From assembly GCA_002245855.1 (NCBI GenBank), contig NOUX01000010.1:121244-185243 (forward strand): a stretch of 64,000 bases of DNA, written 5' to 3'. This document shows positions 16,574 through 24,342 of this stretch, piece after piece. Made by a program: the position numbers and the translations under genes. The first letter of the stretch is position 1. Every line of letters starts with the position of its first letter. Source of the stretch: Sphingobacterium cellulitidis (GTDB taxonomy: Bacteria; Bacteroidota; Bacteroidia; Sphingobacteriales; Sphingobacteriaceae). Under the pieces are notes generated by a model. It did no database searches. It saw only the letters and a list, made by a program, of their open reading frames with translations, and was not told the DNA's origin.

Positions 16574-17731
16574 ATGATATCAGAGGACAAAATTCTTTTA
16601 GCAGAATTGGCTGCAGAATTAGTAAAAGGCAATGAACTAACATCGTCTCAGGAAGCCTTGTTACAGGAGTTGCTGGCAAAATATCCAGATTCAAAATCAT
16701 ACATAGAAAAAGTGATTCAGGATGGTTTTCTTGAAATACCTTATCAAGTGCATAATGTTGATGTAGATAAGGAGTTAGAGAAGTTTAGAGCAAACAATTC
16801 TGCACTTTATAAAAACAAGAAACAGATTGTTTCCATTAAAACCGTGACATGGATATTATCCTCAGCAGCTATCCTTCTAATTGGTTTCTTTTTATTACAA
16901 AGGCAACCAAGTAAAGATTATATAGTCGAGGATAAAGTTTATGGTCAGAAAAATGATATTCTTCCTGGAAAATCTGGTGCTGTATTAGAGATTGAAGGTT
17001 CTGAATCAATTTTTTTAAATGATATTAAAGACAGTTTAATCCTTAATAATGGATTAATTGCAAACACAAAAACACTAAGCTATAATTCAATTGATAAATC
17101 AAAAAACCCTCTTCATACACTTACGATCCCAAAAAGATCGACTTACGAGGTGGTGCTTAGTGATGGAACTAAAGCTTGGGTCAATGCAGATTCCAAACTG
17201 AAATATTTGGCAAACTTTAGCAAACATGAAAGAAGGGTAATTTTAGAAGGCCAAGCCTATTTTGCTGTTGCAAAAGATTCGAAAAGACCCTTTATTGTTG
17301 AAAGCAATGGAGTTTCTGTACAGGCTGTAGGTACCGAATTTGATGTTGACTCCTATTCTAAGGAGCTATTTGTAAAGCTAATAGAAGGAAAGGTAAAAGT
17401 GTCTGAAAAGCCAAATGAATTGCATTTAGATGCCGGAGAACAGGTGGAATATAAGAATCAGACTTTTACTCGTAGTAAAATCGAAAATATTGAAGAAGCA
17501 ACAGCTTGGAAAAACGGTTACTTCTATTTTGATAACAAAAACTTAAATCAAATTTTAGACGAAATAGTGAGATGGTATGGGGTCACGGTTAAATATGAAA
17601 AGAAAATTAATAAAACCCGATACTTTGGTGGTATTTCAATGCACTCTTCACTAGCCGAAGTTTGTAACGTTCTGAAAGATCTAACTAATTATAATTTTAA
17701 AATTGAGGAGGATATTTTAATTATTGAATAA
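16574..17731 (+). CDS. FecR-family anti-sigma regulator
   Basis: The 385-residue protein has a cytoplasmic N-terminal part of about 85 residues that would bind the sigma factor, one membrane helix near 95-110 (TWILSSAAILLIGFFLL) and a periplasmic FecR domain. Motifs are LTIPKRSTYEVVLSDGTKAW, VNADSKLKYL, VILEGQAYFAVAKDSKRPF and VQAVGTEFDVDSYSKE. The end (about 310-385) is a DUF4974 domain with NGYFYFDNKNLNQILDEIV and RYFGGISMHSSLAEV. It relays the signal from the STN domain of SusC to FecI. It lies directly between fecI and susC. Confidence 0.93.
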   Translation: MISEDKILLAELAAELVKGNELTSSQEALLQELLAKYPDSKSYIEKVIQDGFLEIPYQVHNVDVDKELEKFRANNSALYKNKKQIVSIKTVTWILSSAAILLIGFFLLQRQPSKDYIVEDKVYGQKNDILPGKSGAVLEIEGSESIFLNDIKDSLILNNGLIANTKTLSYNSIDKSKNPLHTLTIPKRSTYEVVLSDGTKAWVNADSKLKYLANFSKHERRVILEGQAYFAVAKDSKRPFIVESNGVSVQAVGTEFDVDSYSKELFVKLIEGKVKVSEKPNELHLDAGEQVEYKNQTFTRSKIENIEEATAWKNGYFYFDNKNLNQILDEIVRWYGVTVKYEKKINKTRYFGGISMHSSLAEVCNVLKDLTNYNFKIEEDILIIE

Positions 17732-17801
17732 AGAAAACTCCCCAAATAAACCTAAAACAAGGAGGGCCTAAAAAACAACAATAACCAAAATAAAATAAGA
17801 A

Positions 17802-17827
17802 AGCAGAGGTACTGCAATACCCCTGCT
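17802..17827 (+). promoter_or_regulatory. stem-loop in the fecR-susC intergenic region
   Basis: Ten-base arms AGCAGAGGTA (17802-17811) and TACCCCTGCT (17818-17827) pair with one mismatch around a six-base loop, 45 bases before susC. There is no T run after it, so it may be an RNA processing or stability element separating the regulators from the highly expressed importer, or an attenuator. Confidence 0.4.
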
Positions 17828-17871
17828 TAGTTTACATAGTTTATTAAAAACCATTAAATCTTCAGCAAATT

Positions 17872-20800
17872 ATGAATAAATCTTTTTATTCAAAAGGAAT
17901 CCTATGCTTCAAGGATAAGGACAGGCTTTTGAACAATCTAATTAAAATGAAACTTACCGGACTATTATTAGCAGCATCTTTCATGGTTTCATATGGTTCT
18001 ACCAATGCTCAGATTACTTTGAAAGGTAAAAACCTAAAGGTAGAGCAGGCATTAAAAACCATAACGAAACAAACCGGTTATAGATTTATCTATGAAGAAG
18101 GGCTATTGAGCAACATCAAATCTGATGTTGATTTTCAAAATGTGACCTTGAAAACCTCACTAAACAAATTACTTAAAGAAAACAATTTTGACTTTACAAT
18201 TCATGAGAATACTGTGGTTGTTAGAGACGGAATACGTTCGATAACCAACACGACCTCAGTTGTAAATCAGCAACTTACTGCAAAAGGTAAAATTGTAGAT
18301 GCGCAAACCGGCTCTCCTATCCCTGGTGCAACTGTAACAGAAAAAGGCACATCCAATGCTGCGCAATCTGACGCACAAGGAAACTTTACTTTAAATGTAT
18401 CCAGTAGTTCGGCGGTAATTGGTGTTAGGATGCTGGGTTACAATTCTGTTGAAATACCTTATTCTTCATCCCCTGTAGAGATTAAGCTTGAGTTTTCAGA
18501 GGCTAATCTAGAAGAAGTCGTAGTGGTAGGTTATGGACAACAAAGAAGGGGCGATTTAACCGGTTCAATTACTTCCTTAAAAGGCGATGAACTTACAAAA
18601 GGGGGAGCAGTCAGCAATGTTGGCCAAGCCCTACAAGGAAAAGCCGCAGGGGTTGTTGTCACACAAAATTCCAAAGCCCCAGGAGGCAGTATTTCTATCA
18701 GAATCCGCGGTGTAAACTCCATTAGTAGTACAAACGAGCCACTATATGTAATTGATGGTTTCCCAAGTAATAATGGGGTCAATATTAATCCGGACGATAT
18801 CGCTTCGATGGAGATTCTAAAAGATGCATCGGCTACTGCAATATATGGTTCCAGAGGTGCAAACGGTGTTGTATTGATTACTACCAAACGCGGTAAAGCT
18901 GGAGAAAATAACATTGCATATACAGGTTATGTAGGCACTCAGAAACCTTTTAATCCATTCAATATGTTGAATAGCCAGGATTATATGTTGCTTGCGAATG
19001 CTTTATACAAAGAGATTGACGGACAAGAAAACCAAGAATACGGAGCTTACACCAAGTCTCAGCTACAATCAGATGTGAATACAGATTGGATTGAGGCAAC
19101 AACAAGGCGAGGGGTTTTACAAAGTCATAACCTTCAATTCACTGGTGGTGGGGAGAAAACTAAGGTTCTAAGTAGCATTGGATATTTTGATCAAGCAGGA
19201 ATTTTAAAGAACACTGATTTCTCTCGTATTTCAGGTCGGGTTAATGTGGATCAAACCGTCAATGATTATATCAAGGCCGGTGCAACAATTTTCGCACAAA
19301 GAGAAAACTCCAACATTCAGTTATATGATGGTAATATTTTGAATTCAAATGTACTTTATGGAATTCTTACATACGACCCAACTGTCCCGGTATTTAATGC
19401 TGATGGAAGCTTTGGTCGCCCTCCAGGAGGAAAAGGGGACAATCCTTTAGCGAACTTGATGTCTAGAACAAATGATGTACAACGTGATAAATTAAATGGA
19501 AACCTGTTCTTGGAGGTAAAACCTATTCAGGATATTACCATTCGAATGGATGCTGGGACAGAAATCACTAAGGATGAACTTGGCTCCTATTTAAGCCGTG
19601 ATTCATACCAGGGGAGTATAGATAATGGGGTAGCAAGAGTTGCTGATTACAGCTTAACCCATAATCTATTTGACTTATTCGTTACTTATAACAAAACCTT
19701 CAACGAAAAACATAATTTCAGTGCGATGTTGGGTTATGCTTATGAAAAATTCACGAACAATAGAAAAGGAATTGATGTCTATGGTTTCTCAACTGATTTA
19801 TTCAAATACTACAACTTAGGAGCTGCATCTACCATTACTGGAGTGAATTCATATCGCTCTGAAAATATGATGGCATCCGTCTTCGGAAGGGTAAATTACT
19901 CTTTTGCAGATAAATATTTATTGACGGCAACTGTTCGTCGCGATGGGTCTTCTCGGTTTGGATCTGATAATCAATGGGGAACTTTTCCTTCGGCAGCTTT
20001 TGCATGGAAAGTCATCAATGAATCATTTATGCAAGATCAAACCTTCTTTAATGATTTAAAATTCAGATTAGGATATGGTCGTACGGGTAATGAAAGAATT
20101 GCAGATTACGCTTCTTACGGATTAGTTGGAAATTCTCATTATACCTTTGATGGGAAAACCAATACCTCTGGAACTACCTTAAATCCTAATTCACCAGAAA
20201 ACACAAAATTACGTTGGGAAACAACGTCCCAATTCAATGCAGGAGTAGACATGTCATTCCTTAATGATCGCTTGTCCCTCACAGTGGATGCTTACTACAA
20301 AAAGACCTCTGATTTGTTGATTAAAGTTAATCTACCGTATTATACAGGTTATGCTTCTGGTCAAAGTAATGTTGGCTCCGTAGAAAATAAAGGTTTAGAA
20401 TTTGCTTTATCTAGCAAGAACTTTGTAGGTGAGTTCACTTGGGATAGTAAACTAAATATCTCAATGAACAGAAACAAGGTTCTCTCCTTGGGAGGTCAGA
20501 ACGACATCTTATTAACCTCATCCAAACCTATAGGAACTGTTTCGGAAGAAGCTTATGCGATTATCCGTGAAGGACAACCCCTAGGTTCATTGTTTGGATA
20601 CACTTATTTGGGAGTCATTCAGCAAGGAGAAAATTATGCGCCTCAACCAAATTCAAAACCAGGGGATCCAAAATTTAAGGATGTCAATGGTGATGGAACA
20701 ATTAGCGCGGCTGACCGCTCTATTATTGGTTCGGCATATCCTAAATTAACATTCGGATTCACTAATAATTTATCTTATAAAAACTTTGATTTTACAGCAT

Positions 20801-21258
20801 TTATTTATGGAAATCTAGGTAATGATTTACTGAACATGACAAGGATGAATATGGAATGGAAGCGTACTGCTGATGCTTTAGACCGTTGGACTCCTCAAAA
20901 TACAGAGACTGATCTTCCTAGAAACGGATTTTTCTTCTCCAAATATGGCGGCTATATCAATGATCATTTCATCGAGAAGGCTTCTTTCTTACGTCTTCGT
21001 AGTGTAACCTTAGGCTATACTGTTCCATTTAAGACCAAAGCAATCCGTTCATTAAGAATATATGCAATGGGTGAAAATCTATTTACAATCAGTAAATACA
21101 GTGGTTGGGATCCAGAAGTTGATACCAAGGCTTATGAAAATGATGGTTTGGTGAAATACAGTGGCAATGCCCAAACTGCGAATGCCGGGGCAGGGCTTGA
21201 TTTTAACTCCTATCCATCTATGCGTTCATTCACTTTCGGAGTAAGCGCCAATTTCTAA
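17872..21258 (+). CDS. SusC/RagA-family TonB-dependent outer-membrane importer
   Basis: The 1128-residue protein has a long signal sequence (hydrophobic core LTGLLLAASFMVSYG), an STN domain at about 45-115 (VEQALKTITKQTGYRFIYEE), a carboxypeptidase-regulatory-like domain at about 135-210 (GKIVDAQTGSPIPGATV), the SusC hinge LEEVVVVGYGQQRRGDLTGS, a plug at about 220-345 (EILKDASATAIYGSRGANGV, VLITTKRGK) and a 22-strand barrel ending FTFGVSANF. The STN domain signals to FecR. An ATG at 17947 is an alternative start inside the same signal sequence. It forms the channel under the SusD lid encoded 13 bases downstream and imports oligosaccharide or a similar ligand using TonB energy. Confidence 0.96.
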   Translation: MNKSFYSKGILCFKDKDRLLNNLIKMKLTGLLLAASFMVSYGSTNAQITLKGKNLKVEQALKTITKQTGYRFIYEEGLLSNIKSDVDFQNVTLKTSLNKLLKENNFDFTIHENTVVVRDGIRSITNTTSVVNQQLTAKGKIVDAQTGSPIPGATVTEKGTSNAAQSDAQGNFTLNVSSSSAVIGVRMLGYNSVEIPYSSSPVEIKLEFSEANLEEVVVVGYGQQRRGDLTGSITSLKGDELTKGGAVSNVGQALQGKAAGVVVTQNSKAPGGSISIRIRGVNSISSTNEPLYVIDGFPSNNGVNINPDDIASMEILKDASATAIYGSRGANGVVLITTKRGKAGENNIAYTGYVGTQKPFNPFNMLNSQDYMLLANALYKEIDGQENQEYGAYTKSQLQSDVNTDWIEATTRRGVLQSHNLQFTGGGEKTKVLSSIGYFDQAGILKNTDFSRISGRVNVDQTVNDYIKAGATIFAQRENSNIQLYDGNILNSNVLYGILTYDPTVPVFNADGSFGRPPGGKGDNPLANLMSRTNDVQRDKLNGNLFLEVKPIQDITIRMDAGTEITKDELGSYLSRDSYQGSIDNGVARVADYSLTHNLFDLFVTYNKTFNEKHNFSAMLGYAYEKFTNNRKGIDVYGFSTDLFKYYNLGAASTITGVNSYRSENMMASVFGRVNYSFADKYLLTATVRRDGSSRFGSDNQWGTFPSAAFAWKVINESFMQDQTFFNDLKFRLGYGRTGNERIADYASYGLVGNSHYTFDGKTNTSGTTLNPNSPENTKLRWETTSQFNAGVDMSFLNDRLSLTVDAYYKKTSDLLIKVNLPYYTGYASGQSNVGSVENKGLEFALSSKNFVGEFTWDSKLNISMNRNKVLSLGGQNDILLTSSKPIGTVSEEAYAIIREGQPLGSLFGYTYLGVIQQGENYAPQPNSKPGDPKFKDVNGDGTISAADRSIIGSAYPKLTFGFTNNLSYKNFDFTAFIYGNLGNDLLNMTRMNMEWKRTADALDRWTPQNTETDLPRNGFFFSKYGGYINDHFIEKASFLRLRSVTLGYTVPFKTKAIRSLRIYAMGENLFTISKYSGWDPEVDTKAYENDGLVKYSGNAQTANAGAGLDFNSYPSMRSFTFGVSANF

Positions 21259-21271
21259 CCTAAACAAAAGA

Positions 21272-22846
21272 ATGAAAATGAAAAATCTTTCAAAAAGCAT
21301 ATATAAAACAATTGGAGCAATCGGTATCTCTGCCTTTTGCCTTGCAACCTTTAGTGCTTGCACAAAATTGGAACCCAAGCTTTACAGCGACTTGACCACT
21401 AAAAATGCGTATTCCTCAGAAAGCGATATTGATGCAGCTTTGACTGGAGTTTATGCAAGTCTCTCACCTTATCCAGGGGATGCCTATCTATACTACGCTG
21501 GCTATCTTGTCATGATTACGGACTACTCTACAGACATTGGGTATTCAACCGCAGCTGGTGACCCTACAAAAATGAGTAACCTGACTTATGATGATAATAA
21601 CCGTTATTTCAAATTCAATTATCAGAATATGTATCAGGTAATTAGCAACGCGAATATGTTGTTGGCGAACATTGATAATGTAAGCATGTCTGATGAAAAG
21701 AGAAAACAAGTAATGGCTCAAGCCAGATTTCTAAGAGCTCTTTCTTATATGGACTTAACAGATGCTTGGGGACCAGTGCCATTGATTACTGATGTTAGAA
21801 ACCCTTCTGAAAGCTATAATTTACCGTTAGCCTCCGTTGAAGAGATTGAAAACTTAATTACCTCAGATTGCCAATATGCAATAGACAATCTCCCTGAAAA
21901 ATGGTCATTAGATCTAGGTATTGGCAGAGCAAGTAAAGGCGCTGCATTGACCTTATTAGGCAAGATGTATATGCGTTCTCACAAATATGATAAAGCAAAA
22001 CCCCTAATTGATGAAGTCCTAGCTTTAAGATCCAAAGGTGTTTATAGACTGAATCCTGACTTTAAAAACGAATGGTCAGATAACAATAAGATTGATATGG
22101 GGCTTATTTTTGGAATCCTTCATGAACCAACACTAAATGGTGGCGAAATAACGAACCATTTTGGTCCATCTGACAACCGTGAGGTTCCTGATAGATGGCA
22201 ATATTATGGAGTTTCTCTCCAGTTCTGGAGAAAATATAGCGATTTAGATCCTCGTAAAAAGTTCTTCTATTATGATTACGAAGGATTGGCTCCTAGGGAT
22301 AAAAACACTACTCATGGATTCTTTTATATGATGCCTAAAGTAGGACAAACTACCCCTCCAAGTGACACGGTGAAATTACTTCAGAACGTCGCAACAAAGA
22401 AGTACTCTTATGATATGACCAACAATTCTTATTTGGATGGCCGAACTATTCAAGTTTTCAGAATTGCGGATGTAATACTATGCAAAGCGGAAATTGAAAA
22501 TGCATTAAATGGACCTCAAGCAGCTCTTCCATATTTAAATGAAATTAGGGCTCGTGCTGGTGCTCCAGAATATGGAAAACATGCCAATTTCCCTATTCCT
22601 GCATCCAAAGATGCTATGATAGATGCTTTAGTGGATGAGCGAGGGTTTGAATTTGTGTTTGAATACAAACGCCGTCAAGATCTGATCCGTTTGGGAAGGT
22701 ATGAGAAAGTAACAAATGACTATTTAAGTTCTAGAGGCTTGAAACCTGTGGCAACTCCTGCCTTACGTTATTTCCCATACCCTCTTGACGAGGCTCGTCA
22801 GCACCAAGAAATGTCCAGCGCTAACTCCAGTAGAATTCCGCATTAA
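21272..22846 (+). CDS. SusD/RagB-family surface glycan-binding lipoprotein
   Basis: The 524-residue protein has a lipoprotein signal (ISAFCLATFSAC, Cys about 30), then the SusD fold: early LYSDLTTKNAYSSESDIDAA and LTGVYASLSPY, the TPR-like segment NMLLANIDNV and QARFLRALSYMDLTDAWGPV, and the C-terminal block YLNEIRARAGAPEY with ALVDERGFEFVFEYKRRQDL and RYFPYPLDEARQH. It caps the SusC channel at the cell surface and captures the ligand. It lies 13 bases after SusC and 3 bases before the sulfotransferase-like gene, so these form one operon. Ligand identity cannot be read from the sequence. Confidence 0.95.
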   Translation: MKMKNLSKSIYKTIGAIGISAFCLATFSACTKLEPKLYSDLTTKNAYSSESDIDAALTGVYASLSPYPGDAYLYYAGYLVMITDYSTDIGYSTAAGDPTKMSNLTYDDNNRYFKFNYQNMYQVISNANMLLANIDNVSMSDEKRKQVMAQARFLRALSYMDLTDAWGPVPLITDVRNPSESYNLPLASVEEIENLITSDCQYAIDNLPEKWSLDLGIGRASKGAALTLLGKMYMRSHKYDKAKPLIDEVLALRSKGVYRLNPDFKNEWSDNNKIDMGLIFGILHEPTLNGGEITNHFGPSDNREVPDRWQYYGVSLQFWRKYSDLDPRKKFFYYDYEGLAPRDKNTTHGFFYMMPKVGQTTPPSDTVKLLQNVATKKYSYDMTNNSYLDGRTIQVFRIADVILCKAEIENALNGPQAALPYLNEIRARAGAPEYGKHANFPIPASKDAMIDALVDERGFEFVFEYKRRQDLIRLGRYEKVTNDYLSSRGLKPVATPALRYFPYPLDEARQHQEMSSANSSRIPH

Positions 22847-22849
22847 TTT

Positions 22850-24340
22850 ATGAAATCAAAAATATTTGTTTTCCTATTCCTTATCGTAGTAGCCGCTTTC
22901 GGCGGTTACTACTACTTTAGTCGTAAGGTTCAGATCTTAGAAATTGAACTTAGCTCTCCTGATAACCAATCAATAAAAGAAGATGTTGCTGTAAAATTAA
23001 ATTCTGCAGCCCCAATTTATATTGAATATTGGAAAGAAGGAGAAAGTCAGAAATTTAAAAGCCCCATTAGCAAAGAAAAGGAATCGCATTTGGTTCACCT
23101 CTTACTCTTAGAGCCTTCAACCAAATACCAGTATCAGATAGTTATTGACCAATTGTTTCCTGTTCGTTCAAAATTAATGTCCTTTGAAACTCGGGAGCAA
23201 TCGCCTTGGATGGTTCATAACTGGATAAAGGAAAATAATCCACATGACCCAAAAGCAATGGGTGATGACCTTGTGTTATTATGTTATCGTGGCTATCCTG
23301 GAAATATTTCCATAGTAGACGGTAATGGAACAGTACGTTGGTATTGGCAAGATGAAAAATTAGGCGTTCGGTTGGCATCACTTACACCTAGGGGAACCAT
23401 TCTAGCTTTATTAGCACCAGCAAATAAAGATGAATTTAAAAAGGAACCTGAAAAAAAAGAAGGCAAATCCCTGCCTAAAAACTATTACCTAAGGAGTGGT
23501 CGACTAGGCTTTATGGGAGGAACCCAGTTGGTTGAAATATCCCAAACAGGAAAAGTTCTTTGGCGTAGCAACCTTGCCGATAAAGGCATAATAATGCACC
23601 ACGATGTCCAAATGAACGATTTAAATGAAATCTATGCTATTGTCCGAGATTATAAAATTGATGACCGACCAAATTCAACAAAAGATACCCTTTGGGGGGA
23701 TGCAATTGTTAGAATAGACAGCCTAGGAAACATCAAAAACAAATGGACACCTTGGAAAGACTGGGATTTAACAAAAGACCATCGATTAGATAGCTTCAAA
23801 CATGATCGATTCCACTTCAACACCATTTCTTTCGATCAAGAAGGAAACTACATCACGTCTTCGCCTATTGAAAACCAAGTTTGGAAAATAGATCCTAAAT
23901 CTGGAAAGATCATTTGGAAACTTGGAAAAAATGGAGACTTCAAAATGGATGCTAAGGATTATTTTTATTTCCAGCATATGCCTTATATAACAAAAGAAGG
24001 TGATCTCTTGTTATTTGATAATGGAGACTACGCTCCGCAGGATACTGCAAAACTCCAAAAACGTTCAAGAGCTATTGCATTCAAATTAAATGAAAAGGAA
24101 ATGACAGCGAAACAAAGCTATCAAGCTCCATTACCTATAAAACAATATACCGCTAGAATGGGCAGTGCTTTCCTACTTTCCAATGGGAATCTTCTCCAAA
24201 CTAGCTCCAAAACTGGAAGTGCTATTATTACCGATAAAAGCGGTAAAGTGCTCTGGGAATTAAATAGTCATTTTATCCCCTATCGTGCAGTTCAAGTACC
24301 TGAAAGTTTTTGGAAAAATTATATTCTAAAATCCAACTAA
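22850..24340 (+). CDS. arylsulfotransferase (ASST)-like exported protein
   Basis: The 496-residue protein has an N-terminal membrane or signal helix (FVFLFLIVVAAFGGYYYF), an N-terminal beta domain to about 110, and then a propeller with the blade pattern GKVLWRSNLADKG, GKIIWKLGKNGDF and GKVLWELNSHF. Conserved-looking positions are HHDVQ (about 249), FHFNTISFDQEGNYI (about 321) and QHMPYITKEGDLLLFDNGDY (about 374). In ASST enzymes a His is transiently sulfated while sulfate moves from one aryl sulfate to a phenol without PAPS; the His residues here are candidates. Its place 3 bases after SusD and before two exported carbohydrate-type proteins is unusual and suggests a sulfated or aryl-linked ligand. 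It could instead be a non-catalytic propeller; activity is not proven. Confidence 0.75.
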   Translation: MKSKIFVFLFLIVVAAFGGYYYFSRKVQILEIELSSPDNQSIKEDVAVKLNSAAPIYIEYWKEGESQKFKSPISKEKESHLVHLLLLEPSTKYQYQIVIDQLFPVRSKLMSFETREQSPWMVHNWIKENNPHDPKAMGDDLVLLCYRGYPGNISIVDGNGTVRWYWQDEKLGVRLASLTPRGTILALLAPANKDEFKKEPEKKEGKSLPKNYYLRSGRLGFMGGTQLVEISQTGKVLWRSNLADKGIIMHHDVQMNDLNEIYAIVRDYKIDDRPNSTKDTLWGDAIVRIDSLGNIKNKWTPWKDWDLTKDHRLDSFKHDRFHFNTISFDQEGNYITSSPIENQVWKIDPKSGKIIWKLGKNGDFKMDAKDYFYFQHMPYITKEGDLLLFDNGDYAPQDTAKLQKRSRAIAFKLNEKEMTAKQSYQAPLPIKQYTARMGSAFLLSNGNLLQTSSKTGSAIITDKSGKVLWELNSHFIPYRAVQVPESFWKNYILKSN

Positions 24341-24342
24341 AA

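Noticed and set aside
18531-18914. 127-residue minus-strand frame inside susC
   Set aside because: Antisense to the conserved plug domain of the importer.
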